A DNA stretch of 64,000 nt from assembly GCA_014529385.2 (NCBI GenBank), contig CM043963.1, forward strand, positions 2,669,001-2,733,000. The letters are read 5' to 3'. Shown in pieces: positions 36,360 to 45,064 of this stretch; within the stretch, counting starts at the first letter, position 1; each line of letters opens with the position of its first letter. Position numbers and translations under genes: made by a program. The notes under the pieces are model-generated. The model was not told the origin of the DNA, ran no database searches, and saw nothing but the letters and a program-made list of their open reading frames with translations. Source of the stretch: Adiantum capillus-veneris (taxonomy: Eukaryota > Streptophyta > Polypodiopsida > Polypodiales > Pteridaceae).

Positions 36360-39300
36360 CTCCCCCCCTCCGCGTTCATGTCGTCCCTGACATGACCTTT
36401 ATGCTTGGTCAATATAGTCCTGTCGTCTTGAGCATCTGCAAATGTGATTCGTATCGCAGGTTGCCGATGGTCAAGGTTGGGTGGGCCGAATATTTTGCTT
36501 TCGTGGGTGAAAAAGCCGGTGTAGAAAGCTTCTTCGAATGTTTGCATGTGGAAGCTAGGCAAAAACATAATCCTCTGGTATAGGAGGTGCAACACTTTTG
36601 GAGAAGGCTGCAATGAAAGATCATACATCATATCAGTCACTGTGTCGGCCGTCGATAGTAGACTCGAGGTCGTGGCTTTATCTGGCGCGAACACTTCAAT
36701 GCAAGCTAAGAGAGTCCTGCAAATTTTCTTGAGCATCTGACACAAAAGGTCAGGAGAGCCAGTAAAGAGCTTGATGGTGACCGTTAGGGTTTTCACCATG
36801 TAGGCTTTACCTATTCTCTTTCCTGCCTTTGGTCTTGGCATCCTGGGGTAATTAAGCCAATTTGGCTTCTTTTCTACAATCCTGCCATGCTCTTTCCAGC
36901 TTCTTACTCTTGGCACCGGGCAGAAGGTTGCATTCTCCCGAATCTCCTTTGGTGCCTCCACCAAGTAGATGAGATAGCCTGGGTATTTGTTCAGCCAACC
37001 TTTCCTCCATCTAGGCTGCGAATCTACAATCTTCTTTGATTGTTCCTCTTTTGTGATGTCGCCTTCGTAAAGAGCGACATACTGCTCCTCCTCTATTCTC
37101 TTTTTCGTTTTTATCACTTCAAACTTCATCAAAGGGAAAGGCAGGCTGGGTTGCATCCACTCTTCATGGAGCACTTTTGTGTCTAGTCCCTGAAGTCTAA
37201 TGGAGATTAGGAGTCTCCTCTCCCATTCCATTTCCGCCTTGGCACTCTCCTCTGCTGACTTTTCTATTTGGTCATGGAGCCTTTGTTCTTCTTCTTCAGA
37301 GATTCCTGAAGTTGAGGTCACCTTGTGAACTGGGGCTGGATCTTCAATTGTGGTTGCCTCTCCAATTTCTGGTAGTTCTATGGCTGCTCCACCTGATTCT
37401 TCTTGTGGTGTCTCTGTCTCTCTTCTTTGTTGCTCTTGTAGATCTTGGAGCTGTTTGCGGAGGGTCTCATTCTCTGTTCTTAGTGTTTGATTTTCTAAAG
37501 TGAGCCTCTCCTCTGCTTCCAATGATCCCTCCGCAATGTGCAACCTTTGCACTTGCTCTAATCTTAGCTCTCTTTGTAAGCTTCGGACCTGGTCTTCCAG
37601 AGCTGGTACAAGAGCTCCCTCTTGTTCGGTTCTTGCTCTGCTAGCTCTAGGGGTAGTCCTGAGTCTAGTGATTGTTCTTTCTTGGAGCTCGACTCTTTCC
37701 CTTAGCTCAATGAGCTCATCTTTAGCCGCGTCCAAGTCGTCTTCCATCCGCTCCCTTGCTTCCTGTGCACTTGTTACTTCTCTTGAGGCCTCAGCTAGCT
37801 GGAGTATCAATCCATCTCTCTCGTTTTCCGCATCGTAGAGTGATGCTTTATGACTTTCAGATTCAGTCATAGCATCCTCTAATTTCCTCTGCAACTCGGC
37901 TTCCCTTTGTTTGGCTATCTCAATCTCCGCTTCCTTTGCCTTGGATCTTTCTTTGATCTTGTTGAGCAGTTCATGCACCATGTGCATGTCTTTTTCATCT
38001 TCATCTGTCAACTCTAAAGCTTTTTTGGCCACCACCTCCACTGGCTTCGGCTCTTCTAGTACGTTCTGCTCGTCCAGTTTTTCATCACTTTCTTTTGTAC
38101 TCTTTGTATTTTCCTCTGTCCCTCTCCGATCATCTCGTTTTTGTAGGGTGATCCCATAAACCGCCTCAAGGGCCTCTTCTTCAGTGTACCCTATCTCTAC
38201 CAGATCCTCATAATCGTTTTTCTTTTGCTGAATTGGATCTATCTCCTTTTCCTTGGTCCCGGCCTCCGGCTTTTCCATACCAGCCGTGTCCATCTCTACT
38301 GTGGTCTCTTCCACAACGATTTCCGTCTTCTTCGGGCTTGGTACATCAGTAAAGGAGGGCTGATTGTCCTCAGTGATCTTGGCTTTCCCTTTGTTTGCTT
38401 GCCCGTCTTTCTCTTGAGGTTCAATAGACTCATCTACTTTCTTCTTCCCCTTGTCGTCCTTTTTTAGCTCAGCTTTTAAAAGCTGTACTTCCTCTTCAGT
38501 GTATGGCTCGAAAGGTTGCTGCTCCAGTATAGCCTTTGACTCCTCATAAGCTCTAATATATTGATCATATTGATCAACATGTGGCCTGGCTGAGCTAGTT
38601 CCGACTTTAGTGGGGTCTGGCACCCACTTTTCTTCAAAGTCCCCCTTTAGGGCTCTTTCTGCTCTAAACTGTTCCACTAGTCTTTCCATTCGTGCCGCTT
38701 TCTGACTTTTGGTTTGCTTGGGAGCAACCTTCTTCTTTGCTTTCTTCATAATCGGCTCATCCACATTCTCTTCAGGTTCTGAAACTATTTCTAGTTTCTT
38801 GCGTGCTCTTGTGGACGCCCTCTTGGATACTTCAGGCTGTTCTTCCTCCTCATCGGCTTCTCTAAGCCACTCATTCTGGGAGGGAACCTTTGGCCATTGA
38901 TCTCTGGCTCCAATAGCTTCATAAGCTATTCTTGTCAGAACTTCAGCTCCTCCTATATACTTTGGCTTCTCGTTGTGCATGGCAATTACTTGCTCGTGGA
39001 TGTGTTGAGCGTAATTCACCTCTTTTGGCATATTGCTCTTCAATGCCCATGTGATGGTAGTTGCAATGGCATGGGACGGTGTCGTATACTTTTGTGGTCT
39101 TTTACTGCAAATATGGAGAAATTGGTTGTACAGTCGGCAAAGGGTTGCCGCTCTTTGGTCTGCCATATCTCCATAAGTTGCATTCTGTTTCTTGGACCCA
39201 TAAACCTCTATAGCCTCCCTTCTTTCCCTGACAGAGCTCCCTTTGTTGTTCAGCTTCAATGCATCTGCAATGAGCTGTGGAGTGATCTGTACCTCTACTT

Positions 39301-39688
39301 TCTCTCCATCTATTGCTGTCAATGTGGCTTTCCCATCCTTCTGAATGGATGTTGCCAACTCGTACACTCTTCTTGTATCCACACCTGATGGTCTCGAGGT
39401 GAAGAAACTGTGAAAGTCTGCCCTTTCCAGGTACCTGCTGATGTTCTCTGACCTGCTATAATCCACCAATTCTTGTGGGATCATCGGTATATCCACCGCT
39501 TGCCCTTGAGGATCTCTGAAAGTCCCCTGGTAGATCTTTATTTCCTCTTGTTCCAGTACTGCTTCCTCTACCCAAGTTTTGGTTGGCTTGAGGGTTTCTG
39601 CTGGAATGTCAAAGGGTTCTGCTTCTGCAAGAGCATCTTTGATTGTCGGTCTTTTTCTCTTTGTTGCTGATAACTTGGCGGAATCCAT
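36296..39688 (-). CDS. Element B ORF-X: 1,130-residue coiled-coil protein after pol
   Basis: Intact ORF in the position of an env-like gene. The N terminus has a KRKRP basic cluster (residues 10-14, a plausible nuclear signal), followed by a folded-looking domain up to about residue 290. A Lys-rich stretch (KKAKKKVAPK) and acidic/Lys-rich linkers come next. A long coiled coil covers about 560-760, and a Trp/Pro-rich C-terminal domain about 790-1110. No signal peptide or membrane span is seen, so an envelope role is not supported. The ORF runs through the polypurine tract and ends 64 bp inside the 3' LTR. The N-terminal domain vaguely recalls plant-transposon-protein domains of Athila ORFs (unverified). 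Confidence 0.8.
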   Translation of the reverse strand: MDSAKLSATKRKRPTIKDALAEAEPFDIPAETLKPTKTWVEEAVLEQEEIKIYQGTFRDPQGQAVDIPMIPQELVDYSRSENISRYLERADFHSFFTSRPSGVDTRRVYELATSIQKDGKATLTAIDGEKVEVQITPQLIADALKLNNKGSSVRERREAIEVYGSKKQNATYGDMADQRAATLCRLYNQFLHICSKRPQKYTTPSHAIATTITWALKSNMPKEVNYAQHIHEQVIAMHNEKPKYIGGAEVLTRIAYEAIGARDQWPKVPSQNEWLREADEEEEQPEVSKRASTRARKKLEIVSEPEENVDEPIMKKAKKKVAPKQTKSQKAARMERLVEQFRAERALKGDFEEKWVPDPTKVGTSSARPHVDQYDQYIRAYEESKAILEQQPFEPYTEEEVQLLKAELKKDDKGKKKVDESIEPQEKDGQANKGKAKITEDNQPSFTDVPSPKKTEIVVEETTVEMDTAGMEKPEAGTKEKEIDPIQQKKNDYEDLVEIGYTEEEALEAVYGITLQKRDDRRGTEENTKSTKESDEKLDEQNVLEEPKPVEVVAKKALELTDEDEKDMHMVHELLNKIKERSKAKEAEIEIAKQREAELQRKLEDAMTESESHKASLYDAENERDGLILQLAEASREVTSAQEARERMEDDLDAAKDELIELRERVELQERTITRLRTTPRASRARTEQEGALVPALEDQVRSLQRELRLEQVQRLHIAEGSLEAEERLTLENQTLRTENETLRKQLQDLQEQQRRETETPQEESGGAAIELPEIGEATTIEDPAPVHKVTSTSGISEEEEQRLHDQIEKSAEESAKAEMEWERRLLISIRLQGLDTKVLHEEWMQPSLPFPLMKFEVIKTKKRIEEEQYVALYEGDITKEEQSKKIVDSQPRWRKGWLNKYPGYLIYLVEAPKEIRENATFCPVPRVRSWKEHGRIVEKKPNWLNYPRMPRPKAGKRIGKAYMVKTLTVTIKLFTGSPDLLCQMLKKICRTLLACIEVFAPDKATTSSLLSTADTVTDMMYDLSLQPSPKVLHLLYQRIMFLPSFHMQTFEEAFYTGFFTHESKIFGPPNLDHRQPAIRITFADAQDDRTILTKHKGHVRDDMNAEGGSVEPAEDHTHIFAHTHHFCNH
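36360..36371 (-). other. Element B polypurine tract
   Basis: Minus strand GGAGGGGGGGAG directly before the LTR start TGTTGAGCC. It lies inside the coding frame of the 1,130-residue ORF. Confidence 0.85.
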
Positions 39689-39854
39689 GGATCCTGTAAC
39701 TCCAATTTCAGAAGTTAGCGTCTTTTTAGTACTGAAAGCCGAAATGAAGCTTTTAACTATTCAAATGACTTGAAAATTGAAACATGAGCTATTCAGGGCC
39801 TAAGGATGCAGGGTAGGTGAAAAAATATGCAAACTGGACTCAGAATCATGCTGG

Positions 39855-40865
39855 AGACATCATACGCGTATGATGTCTTTTGTGTCAAAATGACTTCATA
39901 TTGGTTGTGCTTGTAGCTGATAGTGTATACATGAGTATCATATGCTTGGATTTGAGTTTGGATCCCATTTGGTCAAGTTTTGGCCAGTTTAGTCCAGTTC
40001 AGGCTCTTGGAAAAATTTTGAAAGGGAAATGGATTTTATGATCCAAATTGGATAAAACTTGGTGGTTCACCTTCAAATGGCATGTAGATCACTTCTGTTT
40101 GGTGGTTGAAGCCCTGAGGTGCCAAAATCACATAGTGAGACATCATACGCGTATGATGTCTTTTAGTGTATTTTTGGACCAAATTTCTCTATAAGCTTGG
40201 ATATGGCTTTAGATAGGCTTATTCAGTGGATTTATGAATTTTGGATATATTTTGGGCTAAAAATGGCTCTAAAGACATCATACGCGTATGATGTCTTTTT
40301 CATCAATTTTTCATGGGATTGATTCTGTGGACTCCCCATGTACTAGTGAAGGACTGTCTCTACTCAAATCTTGGTTTGGACTTGAGTATGTTGGATTTGG
40401 GCCAAAAATAGGCTTTGGATGAAGGATTTTCCCTCAATTGGGCTAATGGGGTGATCCACTTGACCAAATGGTTCCAAACTTCATATGTAGCATGTATTAG
40501 ATATATATAATGGATGTATGATGCCAAATGAGCAGTTTTGGCTCTGTAAGTGCAAATAGACATCATACGCGTATGATGTCTTTTGTGTCAAAATGGTGCT
40601 TTTTGGTTCCAGATAGCTTGTAGATGTGTTAATCAACAATCCTACAAAGTTTCAATGAGTTTGGAGTTATTTTGACAAAATTAGGACCAAAAATCAATTT
40701 TATGGCCTACTTTGCGTCTTTTTGGTTTTCCTTGGGTTTTCTAACTCCAATTCTCATGATACTTGGTTCATAGGATGTGATTAACATGTGGAATGAGGCT
40801 CTGCACTCAAATGTTGAAATGGATGTGAAAATCATGCTGTGAGACATCATACGCGTATGATGTCT
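39855..40865 (-). repeat. Palindrome array 1 of element B (five perfect sites)
   Basis: A 24-bp perfect palindrome, half-site AGACATCATACG followed by its complement CGTATGATGTCT, lies at 39855-39878, 40138-40161, 40273-40296 (28 bp with flanks), 40558-40581 and 40842-40865. Start-to-start spacings are 283, 135, 285 and 284. Flanks share short words (ATCATGCTG before; TTTTGTGTCAAAATG after sites 1 and 4), so the array may consist of degenerate repeats of about 284 bp. It lies between pol and ORF-X. Confidence 0.95.
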
Positions 40866-42721
40866 TTTCTTGAAATGTTGGTCTTTTTGTGCAAAGAATG
40901 CTTTGTGCTAGTGCCCTAAGCCCTGCTAACTAGTTTTCAACTTAAAAAGTCATTAGTTTAGCTAAAAAGCCCCCTTTAGGCATTTCAGTCTCCGAAGTCG
41001 TCCTTTTGCCTTGGAGTTGAATTTCTTCAACTTTTCTTCTCGAGAGTTGCATTTCTAGCTCATTGGATATGTTGTGGAGCCACCTATTTGGTTGAACTTG
41101 ACTTTGGCTCCCCGTTCTCCATCTTTCTCCATTTGGTTGCCCGAAAGCGTCTTTTTCACCATCGGTTAGTGAATCAGCTTTCTTTTGGGTTTTGCTTGCA
41201 AACATAAGTCATCCATGTATATTTGAAGCTGCTTGTGAAGTTTCATGTCATTTGGTCGTCAATTTTAGCCGTTATGCCAAAATGACGCTTTGTGTGTCCG
41301 CCACCGAATTGGTTGTTCCGACCTACTTTTGGTGATCCAAACCCGGAGATACTCCATGGTTGCATTGCCCTCGATGTTGTTAAGATTCATGAGAAGTTTT
41401 GTGTCATTTCGACAACTTTTTTCTGTTTGCCTCTTGCAGGCTCCGTTGACCTAGGGTTTTTCAAGTCGTTCTTTCTCGAGCTTTGAGTGTTAGAAACCCA
41501 TCTTCTATGTTAGGATAACCCACCTCTAAGTTCTTGCAAGGTTTGGTTAGGCGGTTGTGCCCCTACCTAGCGTTCCTCCCCATTCTCCGTCTGCTCTTGT
41601 TTCTTGGTTTTGGTCAGTTTTCGCGACAAAAGTTAACGATAAGCATCAAAAGCTTATGGCAACGAGTCTACCTCTCATGTCTGGTGTCCTCTGAGTTCTC
41701 GTAGCAGTCGTAGAAGGCGGTAGAAGGTCGGATGCTCCTGTGTGCTCTTTGCTCTCTCCAAGAAGGTAATAGTGGAAATGAGCTTGAAAGTGATGTGAAA
41801 AATACTTAACTTCGGACTTCCCGGATCACTTGTTACCAAATTTGACATGTACTCCTATCTCGTCGTGAAATGCACTTTAGGATTTGAAATTTGTCAATTT
41901 GGACTCCGTTTGACCTGTTTCTGAGAAATCTGTCCACTTTGCCAAAATTCTGTCATTTCGGGCTTTCCGCAACTTTTTCAGAATTGTACCCAATTTTTAC
42001 CATGGGTTGCCCTTGTCATTAGGACCATCACCGTCTATTCTTTTCTTTTTTCCGATCTCATTTCACCTGCTTTTTTATTTTTCTTTTACTTTTATTAAGA
42101 AAATCATAAAAAATAAAGGAAAATACCAAATTGAAGCCAAAAATTTCCAAACATACACAATAAATAGCTGGTAACCCCGTGTATATGAATATACACTTAT
42201 TTGTGATTTCTGGACTTGGATTACCACTTTTTTTCACTTTTTTGCTCCAAAAACACTCTTATTTAGTGATATTTACACGTCTAGAGACCCAAATTCATCA
42301 TTTGATCTCTTCTTGTTGCAAAACAAGGTATATAAGGGCATAAATATTATCAATATCCGCAATCAAACATAAAAATTGCAAAATCATGTAAGACACTGCC
42401 CTTGTAATATAATTTTTGTTTTTCTTTGTTTTTGGCGCTTGTAGCTGCTTTGTAACTCCTGTATACCTGTATACCTCCCCCCCTCCTAGTCTGAGTCCTC
42501 TTGGATGACTATGAAGTGTCTGTGGGCGAAGCATTGTAGTTGTTTTGGTCATAAGTTCCCAATGCAAGTGTAGAGCGATGATACAACAGTCTTTCCAATA
42601 AAGCTGCTCTTTGTTTGATTGAAGGATTGGTGGTCGGGTTTTGGCTTGGTTTTGGCACTTTGGTAGTAGAATCAGTCGATGGATTCTTCTTTACCCTGTT
42701 GTTCTTTTTCACAATCCAAAT
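40866..42721 (-). other. Element B non-coding region between pol and ORF-X
   Basis: 1.86 kb without a supported ORF. Includes a small inverted repeat (GTGTATAT and ATATACAC around GA, 42179-42196) and T-rich stretches (42040-42110) that could carry RNA processing signals. On the sense strand it follows the pol stop and precedes the palindrome array, so it may hold the 3' end of a gag-pol RNA or a promoter for ORF-X. Confidence 0.5.
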
Positions 42722-45064
42722 CTACTTCCGCTTTGCTTGTGCTTGCCACAAACTCTTTGCGATCCAAACCTGCTTTGTTCCGTGTGTTGATTTCCTCGCC
42801 TTGAAATACCTAGGAGTTTCCGTTGATTGTACTGAAGGGAGTTCCTGTTTACAAATCTTTGGGATCCAAATTTGCTTGCTATAGCTTTGTGCCGTCATGA
42901 ACTTCTTTGGAATCCAGATCTGTTTCACTGTCCTTAATTGTCTGGAATCACTCTGTTGTCTGGTGTTGAAGACTCTGTTTTCCACCTTTGTGTTCTCTGG
43001 CACAACCTTTTTTGGTCTCCATACCAACTTTGACTCCGTTTTTTCCCAAGGTTGAGCTGTTATATTATTGCTTGTCTTCCTTATCCACTGTTGAGAATTC
43101 CTCGTCGAAGAGTAATCCGGTTGTATAGAAACTTTTGGTTGCCATTGCTTCTTCTTTTTCTCTGGTTGTTGTTTACCTTTGTTCTTGGATTCTTCCTTTG
43201 GAGTTGTCTCTGATCCTTTGGTGAACTTAACTGATTGACTTTCACCTTCGTATTTGATAAGCACTGATTTAGAACTCCAGTCAATCATTGCATTGTATTG
43301 CTTCTGCCATGGTTGTCCTAGCAATAATGGATGTTGTGTAGCTTGGTCTTCAACCACGTAAAACATATGAGGATACACATAATGGTTAATCTGTATATGT
43401 AAAACTGTGCATCCGACAGTTTTGATTGAATTCTCAGAGTAACTCTTTAACTCTTGCTTGGCAGTTTGTAGTTTAGTGTCATTTGTCGATTGTCTATACA
43501 AACTGAGTGACAGTAGGTTAGCTTGAGCTCTTGAATCCAATAGTGCTCTGGCTTTGATTTGGTTGGTTCCTACTTTGCATTCAATGATGGGTTCTTCTTT
43601 GTCATTATCCATTTCTGTTATACTGGCTGCGTTTATTCGTATTGCTCCTTCATTGCGCTGTTTCTGACGCAGTAGTCTTCTTTTCTCCATTCTTTCCTTC
43701 GCTTCGGCTTGCGCTTCCTCCTCAATCTTTTTCTTTTTCTGGACACGCAGCTTTTCTTGATGTATTTTGAGAAGCATGTCTTGGGTTAGCGGCAAAAGAT
43801 ACTTTTTCACTCTGCATCCACTAATCCAATTGGGCATTTCTTCTCCGTCTAATGTAGCAAGCTTGACGGCTCCACTTGGTGATAGATCTTTAATCACCAG
43901 AGGTCCCATCCCTCGCTTTTTAAGCTTCTTAGCATGTTGTTTCAGAGTGTAAACTAGGACATAGTCCCCAACCTTAAACTCTTTAGTCCGCACATGTTTA
44001 TCAAAAAATTCTTTTTGTCGCCTTTTTTGAGCATAGATAGAAGCTACTGCTTTTAGGCGAAGCTCATCTAGCTTTTCCAGGTCATCTATTCTATCAGAAA
44101 GCTCGTGCCCTGTCCACTCTAGATCCTTAGCCACCCTTAAGGTTGAAATCAAGAATTCTATTGGTAAGATAGCATTTAGCCCAAAAACCATGTTATATGG
44201 GGTCGTTCCTATTGATGTTTTATATGCTACCCTATATGCCCATAATGTTGAATGCAACTTCTGGTCCCAGTCAGTTCTCGACTCAGATACAATCTTCGTA
44301 AGGACCGTGCATATGGTTTTGTTTGTTTCTTCAGCTTGTCCATTTGCTTGTGGATGATACGGGGCTGATTTCCTATGGATTACCATGAATTCATCTAAAA
44401 GGATCTTTATCACTTCATTTATAAAATGTGTGCCTCGATCACTCACAATTTCTATTGGCAATCCATATCGTACAAAGACGTATTCATACAGAAATTGTGC
44501 CGTGGTCCTGGCATCTGCCTTTTGAGTTGCCTTTGCTTCGACCCACTTTGTTAGATAGTCTGTAGCCACAATGATGTATTGTGCATGAGTCTTATATGCA
44601 GGAGGTGAAATGGGTCCGACATAATCAATCCCCCATTTTGCAAAAGCTCTTGCCCCCATCATTGGTCTAAGCGGCATATCATCTCTTTTAAGTGGTACTT
44701 TGGTCCGCTGACAGTCATCACACCGTTTAACGTATTCCTCAGCGTCCATATGTAATGTTGGCCACCATATTCCTGCGGCTAAGACAAGTTTTGCTGTCTT
44801 ATCACCTGAGAAATGGCCTCCACCTACTCCTCCATGAGCTTGCTCTAGGATTATCACATACTCAGACTTTGATGCGCAAATCCTAAGCTGGTTGTCTTTA
44901 CCTCTCTTATAGAGTTGATCTCCTATTAAAGCGTAATCTCTAGCTTCTGTCTCTACAGATTTCTGACGAGCTTTTGACGTTCCTTCTGGGAAAGTTCTAT
45001 TTGTGAGATATTCAACAATATACTGACTCCAATCTGGAGCGATCATTATCTGATATAATGTCGA
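42722..45064 (-). CDS. Element B Pol part 2: zinc finger, integrase, second retropepsin (PR2), W-x-P-K tail
   Basis: 774 codons from ATG 45046, in the same frame as part 1 after a single TAA. HHCC finger: H71, H78, C109, C112. Integrase triad D141, D203, E239 with the usual 35-residue spacing, and a C-terminal domain (FKVGDYVLVY). PR2: ALLDSRAQANLLS at 502-514, where the catalytic triad Gly is Arg (codons 43537-43526), then FYVVEDQ and LLLGQPW (575-580). A Lys/Gln-rich tail with six Trp motifs follows: KQWQPK, QWIRK, VWRPKK, two IWIPK and VWIAK. PR2 appears inactivated by the Gly change. Confidence 0.9.
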   Translation of the reverse strand, partial: STLYQIMIAPDWSQYIVEYLTNRTFPEGTSKARQKSVETEARDYALIGDQLYKRGKDNQLRICASKSEYVIILEQAHGGVGGGHFSGDKTAKLVLAAGIWWPTLHMDAEEYVKRCDDCQRTKVPLKRDDMPLRPMMGARAFAKWGIDYVGPISPPAYKTHAQYIIVATDYLTKWVEAKATQKADARTTAQFLYEYVFVRYGLPIEIVSDRGTHFINEVIKILLDEFMVIHRKSAPYHPQANGQAEETNKTICTVLTKIVSESRTDWDQKLHSTLWAYRVAYKTSIGTTPYNMVFGLNAILPIEFLISTLRVAKDLEWTGHELSDRIDDLEKLDELRLKAVASIYAQKRRQKEFFDKHVRTKEFKVGDYVLVYTLKQHAKKLKKRGMGPLVIKDLSPSGAVKLATLDGEEMPNWISGCRVKKYLLPLTQDMLLKIHQEKLRVQKKKKIEEEAQAEAKERMEKRRLLRQKQRNEGAIRINAASITEMDNDKEEPIIECKVGTNQIKARALLDSRAQANLLSLSLYRQSTNDTKLQTAKQELKSYSENSIKTVGCTVLHIQINHYVYPHMFYVVEDQATQHPLLLGQPWQKQYNAMIDWSSKSVLIKYEGESQSVKFTKGSETTPKEESKNKGKQQPEKKKKQWQPKVSIQPDYSSTRNSQQWIRKTSNNITAQPWEKTESKLVWRPKKVVPENTKVENRVFNTRQQSDSRQLRTVKQIWIPKKFMTAQSYSKQIWIPKICKQELPSVQSTETPRYFKARKSTHGTKQVWIAKSLWQAQAKRK

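Noticed and set aside
37312-39670. Several plus-strand ORFs opposite ORF-X
   Set aside because: Shadows of the minus-strand 1,130-codon ORF; Ser/Leu-rich by reverse complement.
36296-39688. ORF-X called as an envelope gene
   Set aside because: No signal peptide, membrane span or fusion-type features; only its position is env-like.
39855-40865. Palindrome array read as a CRISPR array
   Set aside because: Spacings of 125-288 bp, perfect internal symmetry, location in a plant retrotransposon and no cas genes.
42179-42196. Inverted repeat GTGTATAT/ATATACAC as a terminator or regulatory hairpin
   Set aside because: Short, AT-rich and single copy; chance is likely.
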